Source of the DNA: Hyphomicrobiales bacterium
GTDB lineage: Bacteria > Pseudomonadota > Alphaproteobacteria > Rhizobiales > NORP267
DNA: 64,000 bases
Assembly (NCBI GenBank): GCA_021775875.1
Contig: JAJFHA010000003.1
Coordinates: 61,776 to 125,775, forward strand
Reading direction: 5' to 3'
In this document: positions 1 to 9,528 of the stretch, piece by piece
Position numbering within the stretch: the first letter of the stretch is position 1
Layout of the letters: each line of letters begins with the position of its first letter
The notes under the pieces: generated by a model
The model's input: only the letters and a program-made list of their open reading frames with translations
Database searches by the model: none
Told to the model about the DNA's origin: nothing
Position numbers and translations under genes: made by a program

Positions 1-1338
1 AGGAATGTCGATTGATTCAAGGACATCCGGCCGGAAGCTCAACTCTGCTACCTCCTCATCGTCGACTGCAACTGTCATATTTTTTAAGCTCTTATTTGCA
101 CGGCCCGCAATCACGACAATATTCTCGCAACTATTGGGAGCGAAAATCTGGAAAGATGCTTCCGGGCCATTTGCCCAACGCACCATCGGTAAATTCTCCT
201 GAGGGAATGGCCCCACCAACTCTCCGAGGTTTTCAGGTTCCACAAGTGCGGCAAGCAATGGGTACCCGACAGTAACCTCTCGCTCACGCTGCAGCGCTTG
301 ATCATCGCAATCTGACAATCGATTGCAGAGAGCGCTCGAAAGATGGGCGGTAGCCAATCTGCGACCATTGGCGTTAGCGTGATAAGGTGTATCCAGAACC
401 ATTTCAAATGGTATCTGGCCTTGGATTTCTGTATTTATAAAACGGTCCCCGACGATATCTATGAGGGCTTGTTTCAAATTTTCTTCTGGGCCGAAGATTG
501 AAGGTGGAATTGCAAAATATACGCTTGCACCTTTGTCTTCGATTAACTCAATTGCCCTTCTAATTGACGCAACGGTTGGCGCAGGGAAGTAGCTCCTGCA
601 GTCAGACAAGATACCCGTTATTTCCAGGATGGAATAATCGGCAGGGCTTCCTATTGCATCACAATTACGGTCGGTTCCCGGGAGGTTGTCCAGTTGGTTG
701 ACAACACGTAAGAGCAATTGTTCATTTCCGAGAATATCAGGCAGGTCGCCAAATTGCTGCAGTTCGTACGCCCAATAACCGTTTTCCCTGCGCCTGTAGG
801 GAACCTCCCACATCCAGGCAGAGCGAATAATATCTTCCAGCCTGATGTGAGAAAGAAGTGATAGCTGCTCGTCAACCGATCCTGTCAGAAGAAAGCGGTT
901 ATCGGTGCCGTAAGTGACAGCAGATGCGAATCTTGTGACAAATTGAGAAGGGTTATACATATTCAATAAGTAAGGAAGCACTACGACAACATCATCGTCT
1001 CGACTGATATTTATTGCCTGATTCAAAATCGAGGCGATGCCTACGCCACCATGCACACCCATGTTAAAGGCAGGACGCCCGGCAATTTGGGACAGGTGCC
1101 CCGCATCAATTCCGAACAAAACATCGGACCCCCCATAAATTAGAATGCGTGGTGATTGCATATTACTGGCGTTATTCTCTTTTTCCCTTGTTAGATAGGC
1201 AGTCCAGTAAGCCCCTGGATGTTCTGGCGGCACGCCCGGTGTCGCAATTATTGAACCGGCAAAGATGGCCAGGGCAATAAAAATTACCACTACAAATCCG
1301 ACCACATATCTAAAACTGAAAGTAGATAAACTCGACAT
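1..1338 (-). CDS. SGNH/AlgJ-like membrane-anchored hydrolase or acyltransferase partner (partial, runs off left edge)
   Basis: The frame stays open for 446 codons from an ATG at 1338 to the window edge, so the C-terminus is missing. Residues 12-32 form one hydrophobic signal anchor, which would put the rest in the periplasm. Block I reads GGSD (69-72), followed by an NMGVHGG block near 92-98 and a late D/H pair (D316, H320) in DTPYHANANG. This is the layout of SGNH proteins that accompany MBOAT O-acyltransferases in polysaccharide acetylation (AlgJ/AlgX type). Its start overlaps the 3' end of the upstream MBOAT gene by 29 bases, which suggests translational coupling. A GTG at 1305 is a possible later start but would cut into the anchor. 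Residues after about 380 look like the start of a second domain. The family is inferred from motifs; the substrate is unknown. Confidence 0.72.
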   Translation of the reverse strand, partial: MSSLSTFSFRYVVGFVVVIFIALAIFAGSIIATPGVPPEHPGAYWTAYLTREKENNASNMQSPRILIYGGSDVLFGIDAGHLSQIAGRPAFNMGVHGGVGIASILNQAINISRDDDVVVVLPYLLNMYNPSQFVTRFASAVTYGTDNRFLLTGSVDEQLSLLSHIRLEDIIRSAWMWEVPYRRRENGYWAYELQQFGDLPDILGNEQLLLRVVNQLDNLPGTDRNCDAIGSPADYSILEITGILSDCRSYFPAPTVASIRRAIELIEDKGASVYFAIPPSIFGPEENLKQALIDIVGDRFINTEIQGQIPFEMVLDTPYHANANGRRLATAHLSSALCNRLSDCDDQALQREREVTVGYPLLAALVEPENLGELVGPFPQENLPMVRWANGPEASFQIFAPNSCENIVVIAGRANKSLKNMTVAVDDEEVAELSFRPDVLESIDIP

Positions 1339-2797
1339 AAGCATCCGATCTTGAGATGATATACAGATCCATAGCCGCAATGGCTGCAATCACCAGCAGC
1401 CACCCAGCCGTTGGTCGCCAGGCCATATTTGCAATTTTTTCAGGCTGGAAAAAATGCCTCATCGCTGCCACGCCCCTTCGCATTGGCATGTGTAGCACCG
1501 GCAGATAGCGCCGCATGATTTCGAGTGTATTCGGCATTGCCGCGACAACAAGAAAAGCTGCGACAAGAATCCAATAATCTGAAAAATGTATCGGCGCTGC
1601 AAACGCCCAGGAATACATTGAATCATATATTGTCATGGCGGTTGTGAAATCCGGTGCCCGAAACAGCACCCAGCTATTGGTAACTGTAAAAAAAGTCAGG
1701 AACCAACCGAACAAGCCCAACCGAATATCACCCCGCATTTGTCTCCAAAAATGATTTACAATTAAAAAGAGGCCATGCAGGCCGCCCCAGGCAACGAAGG
1801 TCCATGATGCACCGTGCCACAAACCACCAATGAGCATGGTCGCCATGATATTTAAACGATGACGCGCCCAACCCGTTTGGTTCCCACCCAAAGGTATGTA
1901 GACATAGTCTCGAAGCCATCGCGACAAAGTCATATGCCAGCGTCGCCAAAACTCTATAATGCTCCCCGACTTGTAAGGAGAAAAGAAATTCACGGGCAGC
2001 CTGATTCCAAACATGCGGGCGAGACCGATTGCCATGTCTGAATAACCGGAAAAATCAAAATAAATCTGGAATGTATAGGCCAGTGTTCCGCCCCAGGCCG
2101 CGATCGTTTCAATATCTTTGCCGGTAGCAGCATCGCCAAACATCTGTGAAGCAATAATCGCACAATTGTCGGCAATACCTACTTTCTTGAAAAACCCGAT
2201 TGTAAATATGGTGAGCCCAATCGCGACGTGCATCCAAAGCCGGGAGAAATAGACATTGCGGCCAGTTCCAAAAAGTTTATTGAACTGCGGCATCATTTCA
2301 GCATGATGCACAATCGGGCCCGCAATGAGTTGAGGGAAAAAACTGACAAAAAGCAGATAGGGCCAAAATTTAGGCTTTACCGGCTTCGATCTCATGTCTA
2401 CCAACCAGGCAATTTGCTGGAAGGTAAAAAATGAAATTCCTATCGGCAACGCTATGCCGAGAAGTCCAATATTCAGAGAGGACACGGCATTTATGTTCGA
2501 TATCGTAAAATCAGCATACTTAAAGACGGCAATCAGGCTGATATTGAACAATATGCCTGTCACAAGCCAGGGGCGGCTTTGTGTAGCAAACAGACGATTG
2601 CCGATTAGAAAATTGACGGTAATTGAGCCGAGAAGCAACCCAAAGAGGCGAACATCATTCCAAATATAGAAAGTAACCGACGACAATCCCAACCAGATAA
2701 GTGCTGATTTTCGAAATGAACACCGTAATAGAATTAAATAAACGACTAATACAACGGGCAGAAATGCAAGAAAAAAATGAAAATTTGTGAAAAGCAT
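1310..2797 (-). CDS. MBOAT family O-acyltransferase (AlgI-like), copy 1
   Basis: This 495-residue polytopic membrane protein carries the MBOAT signatures EFWRRWHMTLSRWLRDYVY and LWHGASWTFVAWGGLHG, the second holding the conserved His. Family members move an acyl group, usually acetyl, across the inner membrane onto extracellular polysaccharide. I chose the ATG at 2797 because the protein then starts MLFTNFHFFLAF, the usual AlgI N-terminus; a TTG six codons upstream (2815) is less likely. The SGNH gene downstream overlaps it by 29 bases, forming an acetylation pair. It is transcribed away from the glycosyltransferase at 3041. It differs clearly from the second MBOAT at 10664. Confidence 0.9.
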   Translation of the reverse strand: MLFTNFHFFLAFLPVVLVVYLILLRCSFRKSALIWLGLSSVTFYIWNDVRLFGLLLGSITVNFLIGNRLFATQSRPWLVTGILFNISLIAVFKYADFTISNINAVSSLNIGLLGIALPIGISFFTFQQIAWLVDMRSKPVKPKFWPYLLFVSFFPQLIAGPIVHHAEMMPQFNKLFGTGRNVYFSRLWMHVAIGLTIFTIGFFKKVGIADNCAIIASQMFGDAATGKDIETIAAWGGTLAYTFQIYFDFSGYSDMAIGLARMFGIRLPVNFFSPYKSGSIIEFWRRWHMTLSRWLRDYVYIPLGGNQTGWARHRLNIMATMLIGGLWHGASWTFVAWGGLHGLFLIVNHFWRQMRGDIRLGLFGWFLTFFTVTNSWVLFRAPDFTTAMTIYDSMYSWAFAAPIHFSDYWILVAAFLVVAAMPNTLEIMRRYLPVLHMPMRRGVAAMRHFFQPEKIANMAWRPTAGWLLVIAAIAAMDLYIISRSDAYVEFIYFQF

Positions 2798-2959
2798 GCT
2801 GAATAATGTCAGCAATCGTAATCAGGTAAATTCGATATGTTCACAAAAATTCCCACCCTGTTTCAGACCGTTGCCGCAGATTTTGTATCTCAGTTCAGGA
2901 ATTATGACAAACCAACATATACCAATCGCCCACCAACCAAGTTGTCATTTTGTGATTAA

Positions 2960-2989
2960 TTGTGCTGTTTGGCTTAGCTATCCTATACA
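2960..2989 (+). promoter_or_regulatory. candidate promoter for the glycosyltransferase at 3041
   Basis: In the 243-base divergent gap between the MBOAT and GT4 genes there is TTGTGC (2960-2965), an 18-base spacer and TATACA (2984-2989). The -35 match is only moderate. It would give a leader of about 45 bases before the ATG at 3041. I saw no equally good promoter for the leftward gene. Confidence 0.28.
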
Positions 2990-3040
2990 AGTAGAACAAC
3001 TTGAAACGCAGTCCATACAGACAAATCTCACCGGTCATCA

Positions 3041-4264
3041 ATGAAAATTCTCATCCTTACAAGATGGCTTTCCACCGAACCTGACGACGGAACCATGATC
3101 AATGATCTGGCGGAAACGCTTCAAGACCTTGGCCACGAAGTTCGTGTCTTGTGCACCGACTGGAAAAACCAAACTGAAACGGGAGAATATCTGGTCAATG
3201 GGGTGCCGGTTTGGTGGTACGGCGAGACAAGTATAAAATGGCTGCCAAAGCGTCTGGCAGGGCCATTGAAATGGCTCACGGTTTCTCCATCCGCTCGTCG
3301 GCATTTTCGCGGCGTGATAGAAGATTTTGCCCCGGACGGAATTGTCGTTACCTCACTGACAATTTTCTACACCGGCATTCTGGGTTATTTCAAACGCCGT
3401 CTACGCCGTCCGATGCTACTCATTCTGTGGGATTTTTTCCCCTATTACAGTTACCAGGTCGGGGTTTTCAAAAGCCGAGCGCTGTTTCATATCGGCCTCT
3501 ATCTTGAAAGCCGCCAACTCCGGTTATTCGACCTGATCGGGCTGATGACCCAAAGCAATATCGACTATTTTGAAAATGCGTATCCAGGCGTGCGCGGGCC
3601 GCGCCTGGAGGTTATTCCGATCTGGGGCGCGGCACCGGATCAGGGCATTGTTGACCGCGCCGCCTTGCGCAAGAATTTTGATTTGCCTAACGACAAGGTC
3701 ATTGCGGTTTACGGCGGCAAGCTTGGTGTCGGCCGAGGCATTCATGGAATTCTCGAACTTGCCAGACAGAGCCAGAAGGACATAACGGATGTCTATTTTG
3801 TGCTCATTGGTGATGGCCCGTTGCGCCCTACCATCGACGCGTTCATTACTGAACATCAACTCGATAACATCACCTGCCTGCGCCGGGTTGAACGCAAGAT
3901 TTATCAGCAATTTCTGACAGCCTGCGACATCGGCATTGTCAGCACGGTTTCAGATGTGGACATGCCGTCATTTCCTTCCAAATCAATCGACTATTTCCGC
4001 AACCAGGTGCCTATCCTGGCTTCTGTGGCGGAAAATACCGACTATCCCGATATTCTGGAGAACCAGGCCAAAGCAGGTCTCGCCGCCAAGGCCGGGAACA
4101 TGGAAGAATTCAAGGCAAAACTGGCAAAGCTGGTCCGGGACAAGGCCGGGCGCAGGAAGATGGGCAAAAACGGACTGGATTATTTCATGGCCAACATGGA
4201 AGTATCCTCTGTCGCCTGCCAGGTTGTCGACCTGCTTGAGGAATTGGCTGAACAGAAAAAATAA
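3041..4264 (+). CDS. glycosyltransferase family 4 (WbuB-like)
   Basis: This 407-residue protein starts MKILILTRWLSTEPDDGTM, the N-terminal Rossmann fold typical of GT4 enzymes. The C-terminal nucleotide-sugar domain has AVYGGKLGVGRGIHGILELA and an FPSKSIDYFRNQVPILAS stretch like that of WbuB proteins. Such enzymes add one sugar to the lipid-linked repeat unit at the cytoplasmic face of the inner membrane. The donor cannot be read from the sequence; fnlABC further along the locus makes UDP-L-FucNAc a plausible one. No strong Shine-Dalgarno precedes the ATG. It is convergent with the carbamoyltransferase at 4275, with ten bases between the genes. Confidence 0.85.
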   Translation: MKILILTRWLSTEPDDGTMINDLAETLQDLGHEVRVLCTDWKNQTETGEYLVNGVPVWWYGETSIKWLPKRLAGPLKWLTVSPSARRHFRGVIEDFAPDGIVVTSLTIFYTGILGYFKRRLRRPMLLILWDFFPYYSYQVGVFKSRALFHIGLYLESRQLRLFDLIGLMTQSNIDYFENAYPGVRGPRLEVIPIWGAAPDQGIVDRAALRKNFDLPNDKVIAVYGGKLGVGRGIHGILELARQSQKDITDVYFVLIGDGPLRPTIDAFITEHQLDNITCLRRVERKIYQQFLTACDIGIVSTVSDVDMPSFPSKSIDYFRNQVPILASVAENTDYPDILENQAKAGLAAKAGNMEEFKAKLAKLVRDKAGRRKMGKNGLDYFMANMEVSSVACQVVDLLEELAEQKK

Positions 4265-4274
4265 ATATTACTGC

Positions 4275-6026
4275 CTAGCCGGATACATTCTTCTGATTGG
4301 TCTTCAGGCAGAAATAGGAACCGATTGCCAACACATCCATTTTTGTACGCATGAAGCAATCAATCGCCTGATCCGGGGTTGCGACAATGGGTTCATTCTC
4401 GTTGAAGCTGGTGTTGAGCAGAACCGGAATGCCGCTTTGCTCACAGAATTTTGAAATCAGATCATAATAGAGGGGGTTTTCCGGGCGTTTCACCGTTTGC
4501 AACCGGCCGGTATTGTCGGCGTGGTTGACGGCGCATAATCTCTCCCGCCATTCCGGCCTGATCTTGTAAACATGAAGCATGAACGGTGACGGGTGGTTGT
4601 GCTCAAACAATTCGCTCTGCCGGTCTTCCAGAACCGCCGGCGCAAACGGACGGTACCATTCCCGGCGCTTGATACGCGAATTCAGGGTTTCCTTCATCTC
4701 CGGTAGTCCCGGATGAACCAGAATGGACCGGTTGCCCAGCGCCCGGGGGCCCCACTCCGCCCGGCCCTGGAACCATCCCATGACGTCTCCCTTGACAATT
4801 ATTTCAACGGCTCTGTTGAGCAATTCCTCGCGCTCGCATTTCTGATAGACAATGCCTTGCCTGTCGAGCGCAGCGCGGATTTCTGAATCGCTGAATTCAT
4901 CCCCCAGATAGGAATTCTCCATGACCCAGCGATTGCCTTCCTTGAGGATGGAATTGCTCACATAAAGGGCGGCGCCAAGGGCGATGCCATCATCACCGGA
5001 TGCTGGCTGAATGCAGGTCTCTTTGAACGGGGTATTGTCAAAAATCTTGCCATTGACGACGCTGTTCAACGCGCTGCCGCCAGCAAGCACAACATGATCG
5101 CCGCCGACCTTTTTGTGCAGTTCGTTCAGCAGATGAAGGTAGATATCTTCAAATCGCCGTTGCAACCCAAAAGACAAATCCATGTCGCGCTGGCTAATTT
5201 CATCTTCAGGCGCCCGTGGCACGCCCAATTGTTTGACAACCTCGTCGGAATACATTCGCGGGACGGCCATTGTGCCGTCATCGCCGATACTGATACCGCC
5301 GCCGGAACCGAAGGGGAGAAAATATTTCAAATCCAATTCAAAGGAATTGTCCTTGAGGGTGACTACTTTCTCAAAAAATTCTCTGTAACTGTCTTCCCCG
5401 TAAGGTGCCAGTCCCATCACTTTGCCTTCATCGCCATAAGCACCATAACCGATGATCTGGCAGATCATGGTGTACAGGAACCCGGCTGAATGCGGCACAT
5501 AGATGCGGTTAAGAATTTCAATCCGGTCGCCTTCGCAACGGGTCATCATCCCGGTCACGAAATCGCCCGAGCCGTCCAGCGTAAAGCCCGCCGTTTTATC
5601 CCATGGTGAGATGAAATAGGCGCTGGCGGTATGGGCCAGATGATGTTCCACATTGTGAATGGTATAATTGAGTTGTTCCTGCGGGGTCGCCAGTGCTTCC
5701 GCCATCAGCCCCTTGAAATCCATGCGCACATCGGATTTCTTTTTGACCGAGATGAATTTGGCCAGCATACCCGGATGGCGTAGCGCATACTCAGCCTTCT
5801 TCATCCGGTTTTTGCTGGTGTCGCGGCCAATCGCCACCACATCAATTTCCTTGCCTGTCACCCCGGCAATCTCAAGGCAACGGCGGATCGCGAGGGTCGG
5901 GAATCCGGCATAATATTTGATCCGGTTCAGACGCTCTTCAGCAAGCGCAGCAACCGGCACACCGTCCACAACAAGGCAGGCGGATGCGCCCGCATGGTAA
6001 GAATTGATCCCCAATATTACAGCCAT
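4275..6026 (-). CDS. carbamoyltransferase, NodU/CmcH family, copy 1
   Basis: This 583-residue protein has the two family domains. The N-terminal YrdC-unrelated, ASKHA-like domain has EHHLAHTASAY (about 127-137) and DGSGDF (151-156). The C-terminal domain has WFQGRAEWGPRALGNRSIL and VLLNTSFNENEPIV. NodU and CmcH transfer a carbamoyl group from carbamoyl phosphate, through an adenylate, to a sugar or antibiotic hydroxyl. The ATG at 6026 follows AAGAAGG at good spacing and gives the family start MAVILGINSYHAG; the frame opens 13 codons earlier at 6065. The neighbours are polysaccharide genes, so the acceptor is probably a glycan residue. It is transcribed in the same direction as the Asp-box protein, FkbM and polymerase genes upstream. 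Confidence 0.88.
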   Translation of the reverse strand: MAVILGINSYHAGASACLVVDGVPVAALAEERLNRIKYYAGFPTLAIRRCLEIAGVTGKEIDVVAIGRDTSKNRMKKAEYALRHPGMLAKFISVKKKSDVRMDFKGLMAEALATPQEQLNYTIHNVEHHLAHTASAYFISPWDKTAGFTLDGSGDFVTGMMTRCEGDRIEILNRIYVPHSAGFLYTMICQIIGYGAYGDEGKVMGLAPYGEDSYREFFEKVVTLKDNSFELDLKYFLPFGSGGGISIGDDGTMAVPRMYSDEVVKQLGVPRAPEDEISQRDMDLSFGLQRRFEDIYLHLLNELHKKVGGDHVVLAGGSALNSVVNGKIFDNTPFKETCIQPASGDDGIALGAALYVSNSILKEGNRWVMENSYLGDEFSDSEIRAALDRQGIVYQKCEREELLNRAVEIIVKGDVMGWFQGRAEWGPRALGNRSILVHPGLPEMKETLNSRIKRREWYRPFAPAVLEDRQSELFEHNHPSPFMLHVYKIRPEWRERLCAVNHADNTGRLQTVKRPENPLYYDLISKFCEQSGIPVLLNTSFNENEPIVATPDQAIDCFMRTKMDVLAIGSYFCLKTNQKNVSG

Positions 6027-6134
6027 GCAACGACCTTCTTGTTTCTGCTTACCGGCTATCCGCATTCCAATGTGGGAATACCCGTTTTGTCTAGCGACAG
6101 ATGGGGCGCATCACAACATGGATATGAAAAAAAT

Positions 6135-7193
6135 TCAGTCTGACACGCCGCCGGTTCCTGTCAGGCTGGCGAAATAACTGCGCCCGTCAATCCCGCGCAA
6201 TGCTTCTGCGTGAAACACAAACCGCTTGCTGGTTTGCGGCCCGTCGGCAAAAGCAATGACGCCGTTCTTGAAATAACGGTAGGCTAGTGCATCTTTTTTG
6301 TAGGCCGCTATTTCCTGCCAATGTTCCAGATCACGCGAAGCATAAAGCCTGGCATATTGCGACGTGATGCTGGGGCCGCGCTCCACCGAGGTCTGCATCA
6401 AACAGACGCCGTCGGTGAGGCTTTTGGCGTACCATACCGACCCCGGCAGGGATTGGCCCGCGGTCAGGGCGCCGGATTTTTTATCAAGCCGCATGACATG
6501 AACAGCGTCCAGAGGGCTATCCATGCCCCACGTCACCGCGTCTTTGGTGAACAGCAGTGAAACCGCTCGCCATTTCTGGGTGCCATCGCCCAAGAAATCC
6601 ACGTTGCTGAAATCAGGGTCGGTAACCGCCAAATGGCACTGACCGTCATGGTCGCCGGTGGCGACCCAGATTTTATCGGTGTAAGGGTCTTGAAAAATAC
6701 CATGGATATGGCGAATGCTGCCACTGTTGTAGCGATAAATCTCGTGCCAGCTGCGACCGCCATCCTGGCTGTGATGAATACAAACCGGCCCGGAATCCGG
6801 ATTTGAGAAATATTCGCCGAAATATATATTCTGGCCATCAACATTGAGAACACCGCAATGCAAGGCGTTGCGTCCGACCCTGATCTTGTGAACCCTTTCC
6901 AGAACCTGCGCGACGATGTCGTAATAGTAAATCCAGCCCTGATACAGGATCATGACCCCGCGCCCGTCATCGACGATGATGGCATTACCCTTGTCGAGGC
7001 GAAGCAGCCTGCGGCCCAGGCGAAAATTACAGACCAAACGTTTCGTGAAAGGTAAGTCGATTTCTATTCTGGTCGTGTGGCCGGATAATCTGGCGAAAAA
7101 CTTACGACCCCTGCTATAGACCATATCGTCGGTTTCACTGTTGAAGTAGTGAATAACTTCAGCGTCCCGATATTGTTCGGTTGCAAGCTTCAT
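6135..7193 (-). CDS. Asp-box (BNR/sialidase-like) beta-propeller protein of unknown function
   Basis: I recognise no specific function. The 352-residue protein contains one clear Asp box, S-Q-D-G-G-R-S-W within HHSQDGGRSWHEIY, plus weaker repeats such as YASRDLEHWQEI. That predicts a six- or seven-bladed propeller like sialidases and related glycan-binding proteins. There is no signal peptide and no membrane segment, so it should be cytoplasmic, unlike secreted sialidases. The sialidase Arg triad cannot be assigned by eye. I prefer the ATG at 7193; a TTG at 7214 is in frame but lacks a Shine-Dalgarno. It lies 24 bases after the FkbM gene and just before the carbamoyltransferase, probably in one operon. 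Confidence 0.6.
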   Translation of the reverse strand: MKLATEQYRDAEVIHYFNSETDDMVYSRGRKFFARLSGHTTRIEIDLPFTKRLVCNFRLGRRLLRLDKGNAIIVDDGRGVMILYQGWIYYYDIVAQVLERVHKIRVGRNALHCGVLNVDGQNIYFGEYFSNPDSGPVCIHHSQDGGRSWHEIYRYNSGSIRHIHGIFQDPYTDKIWVATGDHDGQCHLAVTDPDFSNVDFLGDGTQKWRAVSLLFTKDAVTWGMDSPLDAVHVMRLDKKSGALTAGQSLPGSVWYAKSLTDGVCLMQTSVERGPSITSQYARLYASRDLEHWQEIAAYKKDALAYRYFKNGVIAFADGPQTSKRFVFHAEALRGIDGRSYFASLTGTGGVSD

Positions 7194-7217
7194 GGGAACC
7201 GTCGGACTTTCCAAAAA

Positions 7218-7982
7218 TTACGACGTGCTGGCTGTCGACCGGAATGTAAATCCCCGGTCATCGTACCCGACAAGCTTGAAACCTATACTTTCCATGAGGT
7301 CTTCATAGCCCTCTTCCGTTACAGCAAGAGAAATATATTCGCATCCCATTGCTATGACCTGCTTCATGCCTTCCAGGATTTCACGCTCGGCACCGTTGGT
7401 AGTGATACTGACAAGCTTCGGGGCGCCAAGCGCGTGTTCCGCAAATACATTGTCAACCGCATCCACTTCAACTGAAATCCGGTTGAATTTGCTTTTGTCA
7501 ATCAGGCTGTCATCGGCATTGGGCACCTCGGCCAATGTGTTTGATGCCGGGTGATTGGGATTGGACAGGAATTCGAGCCGGTCACGCCCGGACCAGGCCC
7601 CTTTGTCAATAACGATCAAGCGGTTCTCTATCCGCTTCCTCGTCGCAAATGCCCTGATCGCCGCTACATTGTCGGGATCAGGTTCGATAACCACCACTTT
7701 TCCCTGCACAGCCAGCATCGCAAAATAGACAAATCTTGACCGGCCAACGGCCAGCAGATCGCGTGGTGCACCGATCTGAACCACGATGTCATTTTTTCGG
7801 ATAATCTTGTAGGGATATTTGCCCCGGCGCAGCTTCAGACCGAAGGAAAATTTCAGGTCACCGGGAACCGCCCGCAAAGCCCAGGCGAAGGGCCGCGTCA
7901 CCAGTCGCCAGACCCGGCGCGGCATGAATTTCTTGATTGTCAGCAAGGGCCCGCGATCGCTACTAACAGTATTTGTAGTCAT
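7218..7982 (-). CDS. FkbM-type methyltransferase-like protein
   Basis: The 254-residue protein follows the FkbM pattern. Around residues 62-100 are DIVVQIGAPRDLLAVG and GKVVVIEPDPDNVAAIRAFA, the SAM-binding G-loop region and acidic loop. The second half ends in KLVSITTNGAEREILEGM. The canonical KIDVEGAE is here SITTNGAE, so the usual Asp after strand 4 is changed, and the G-loop reads QIGAPRD rather than DVGANxG. Methylation may therefore be altered or lost. In polysaccharide loci FkbM enzymes usually O-methylate sugars. It lies six bases downstream of the polymerase gene and 24 before the Asp-box gene, consistent with one operon. Confidence 0.7.
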   Translation of the reverse strand: MTTNTVSSDRGPLLTIKKFMPRRVWRLVTRPFAWALRAVPGDLKFSFGLKLRRGKYPYKIIRKNDIVVQIGAPRDLLAVGRSRFVYFAMLAVQGKVVVIEPDPDNVAAIRAFATRKRIENRLIVIDKGAWSGRDRLEFLSNPNHPASNTLAEVPNADDSLIDKSKFNRISVEVDAVDNVFAEHALGAPKLVSITTNGAEREILEGMKQVIAMGCEYISLAVTEEGYEDLMESIGFKLVGYDDRGFTFRSTASTS

Positions 7983-7988
7983 GGTTTT

Positions 7989-9338
7989 CTATCCGGAAAC
8001 GATGGGGTGAACAGGTGTCGGGGAACAAACCTGCCGAACTTGCGTGCGGCGTGAAAAAAGCCAGATTGCCAACCATGCAATCGTGGAAAAATAATAATCC
8101 GCTCCCATGGTGACCTGATTGTTCATTGATGAATAGAAGAAAATGATCACTAAATGCAGGAAAAAAAGGAATGCCGGAATGTTCCGTCTACCCAGAAAAT
8201 CCCGCCAAGACAAGGCAAACATGAAGCCCAGAACAAACATGAATACGAACGACCCAGCAAAGCCTATATCATTGGCGATCCAGACATACATGGTGGACCA
8301 AAGAAATTTCCTGTCCCACCCCAATTGCTCGATTTTGCCGATATAAGAGCGGTCCAAAACAACGCGTGACCCGGTCGCGCCCAGGAATTTTTCCATCAGA
8401 AAAAACGAATGGCCGATGCCGAAAGTCGTATCGAACGGCTCCTGCAAGGCCAGAGACAAGCCATAATAACCGTGAGACAAGTAATTGATCACGATGACAC
8501 CGCTAACCTGATCACTTTGCGGCAACCAATTCACAAAAACATTGTTGGTGTCGGCACACAAATGGGTCAAACCATGACAATATTGGTCAGGTTCGCCGAG
8601 GCGGGCATTTTTGCGGTGGATAAAAAGCTGGGTTACCGCACCAACAAGAACTACCGAGACGCACACCAAAGCAATCATTTTCTGGCGTGACAAAATCTTC
8701 AGTTGCCGCGCCAGAAGCCCGGCCGAGACAAGTGTTATGCCAATGAAAATGCCGAGATCGATTGTTTCCTTGTCGGTGCCTCGCAAAAGCGAAAATGAAA
8801 TCTGAGACAGTAAATAAAGCAAACCCACCACCCACCACCTGAAGGGAATTACACGTCTGAACAGAATGAACAGGGGAATGGTGACCAGGGTCAGAGGCGC
8901 TAAAAGCGAACGCAGGGTGGCAAAATACAGGCGTATTCCGCTCTCGGAACGCACATGCTGGCTCGTTTCCAGGTAAATCGCACCCTGATTGGCGATGGCA
9001 TAGACCAGATCGAGAGGTGTTTTGCCGGTATAAATATACATTGCCGGGATGGAAATCAGCAGCCCAAACGCCGCACCGGAATAAGCAATCACCTTCATAT
9101 TGATATTGCTGGACGGTCGGGGCTTCAGAAACATAGCCAACAGGTAGCCAATCGTTACCGCCAACCCGACACCAGTCAGGTACAGATTCAGTTGCAAGCC
9201 GTTGGTGACTTGCCAATCGAACGGCCCGTAATAAAACAGCGTAATTGTCAACGAGAACAGACTCAGCCAGGCAATCAGCGGCAAAATACCGAGGAACGGG
9301 GATACGTATCTATCCACGAGACGATCTGCCCCAGACAT
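7989..9338 (-). CDS. Wzy-like oligosaccharide repeat-unit polymerase
   Basis: This 449-residue protein has about eleven predicted membrane helices and a long polar loop in the second half (about residues 240-330) containing NYLSHGYYGLSLALQ. That layout and motif resemble O-antigen or capsule polymerases, which join lipid-linked repeat units on the periplasmic face. Wzy proteins have little sequence conservation, so the call rests on topology and on the Wzx-like and Wzz-like proteins in the same locus. It is the first gene of the leftward operon 9338-4275 and is divergent from the SGNH gene at 9529. A GGA lies about nine bases upstream of the ATG. Confidence 0.68.
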   Translation of the reverse strand: MSGADRLVDRYVSPFLGILPLIAWLSLFSLTITLFYYGPFDWQVTNGLQLNLYLTGVGLAVTIGYLLAMFLKPRPSSNINMKVIAYSGAAFGLLISIPAMYIYTGKTPLDLVYAIANQGAIYLETSQHVRSESGIRLYFATLRSLLAPLTLVTIPLFILFRRVIPFRWWVVGLLYLLSQISFSLLRGTDKETIDLGIFIGITLVSAGLLARQLKILSRQKMIALVCVSVVLVGAVTQLFIHRKNARLGEPDQYCHGLTHLCADTNNVFVNWLPQSDQVSGVIVINYLSHGYYGLSLALQEPFDTTFGIGHSFFLMEKFLGATGSRVVLDRSYIGKIEQLGWDRKFLWSTMYVWIANDIGFAGSFVFMFVLGFMFALSWRDFLGRRNIPAFLFFLHLVIIFFYSSMNNQVTMGADYYFSTIAWLAIWLFSRRTQVRQVCSPTPVHPIVSG

Positions 9339-9528
9339 TCTGCATTCCGGCGGACTGGCAATATTGCCTGATTTTCATGTCGCGAACCCTTGAATGGCGA
9401 ATGGTTTTCTGCATGGTTGCGTATAATATCGCGAAAGATCAAATTACACCAATCAATAGCTTTACCTGCGTCCCAAATTACACCATCAAATAGTTCAGAA
9501 TACGACTATCCCGGAAGGTCCCTGTACA

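Noticed and set aside
9422..9427. TATAAT upstream of the SGNH gene at 9529
   Set aside because: No acceptable -35 or extended -10 accompanies it.
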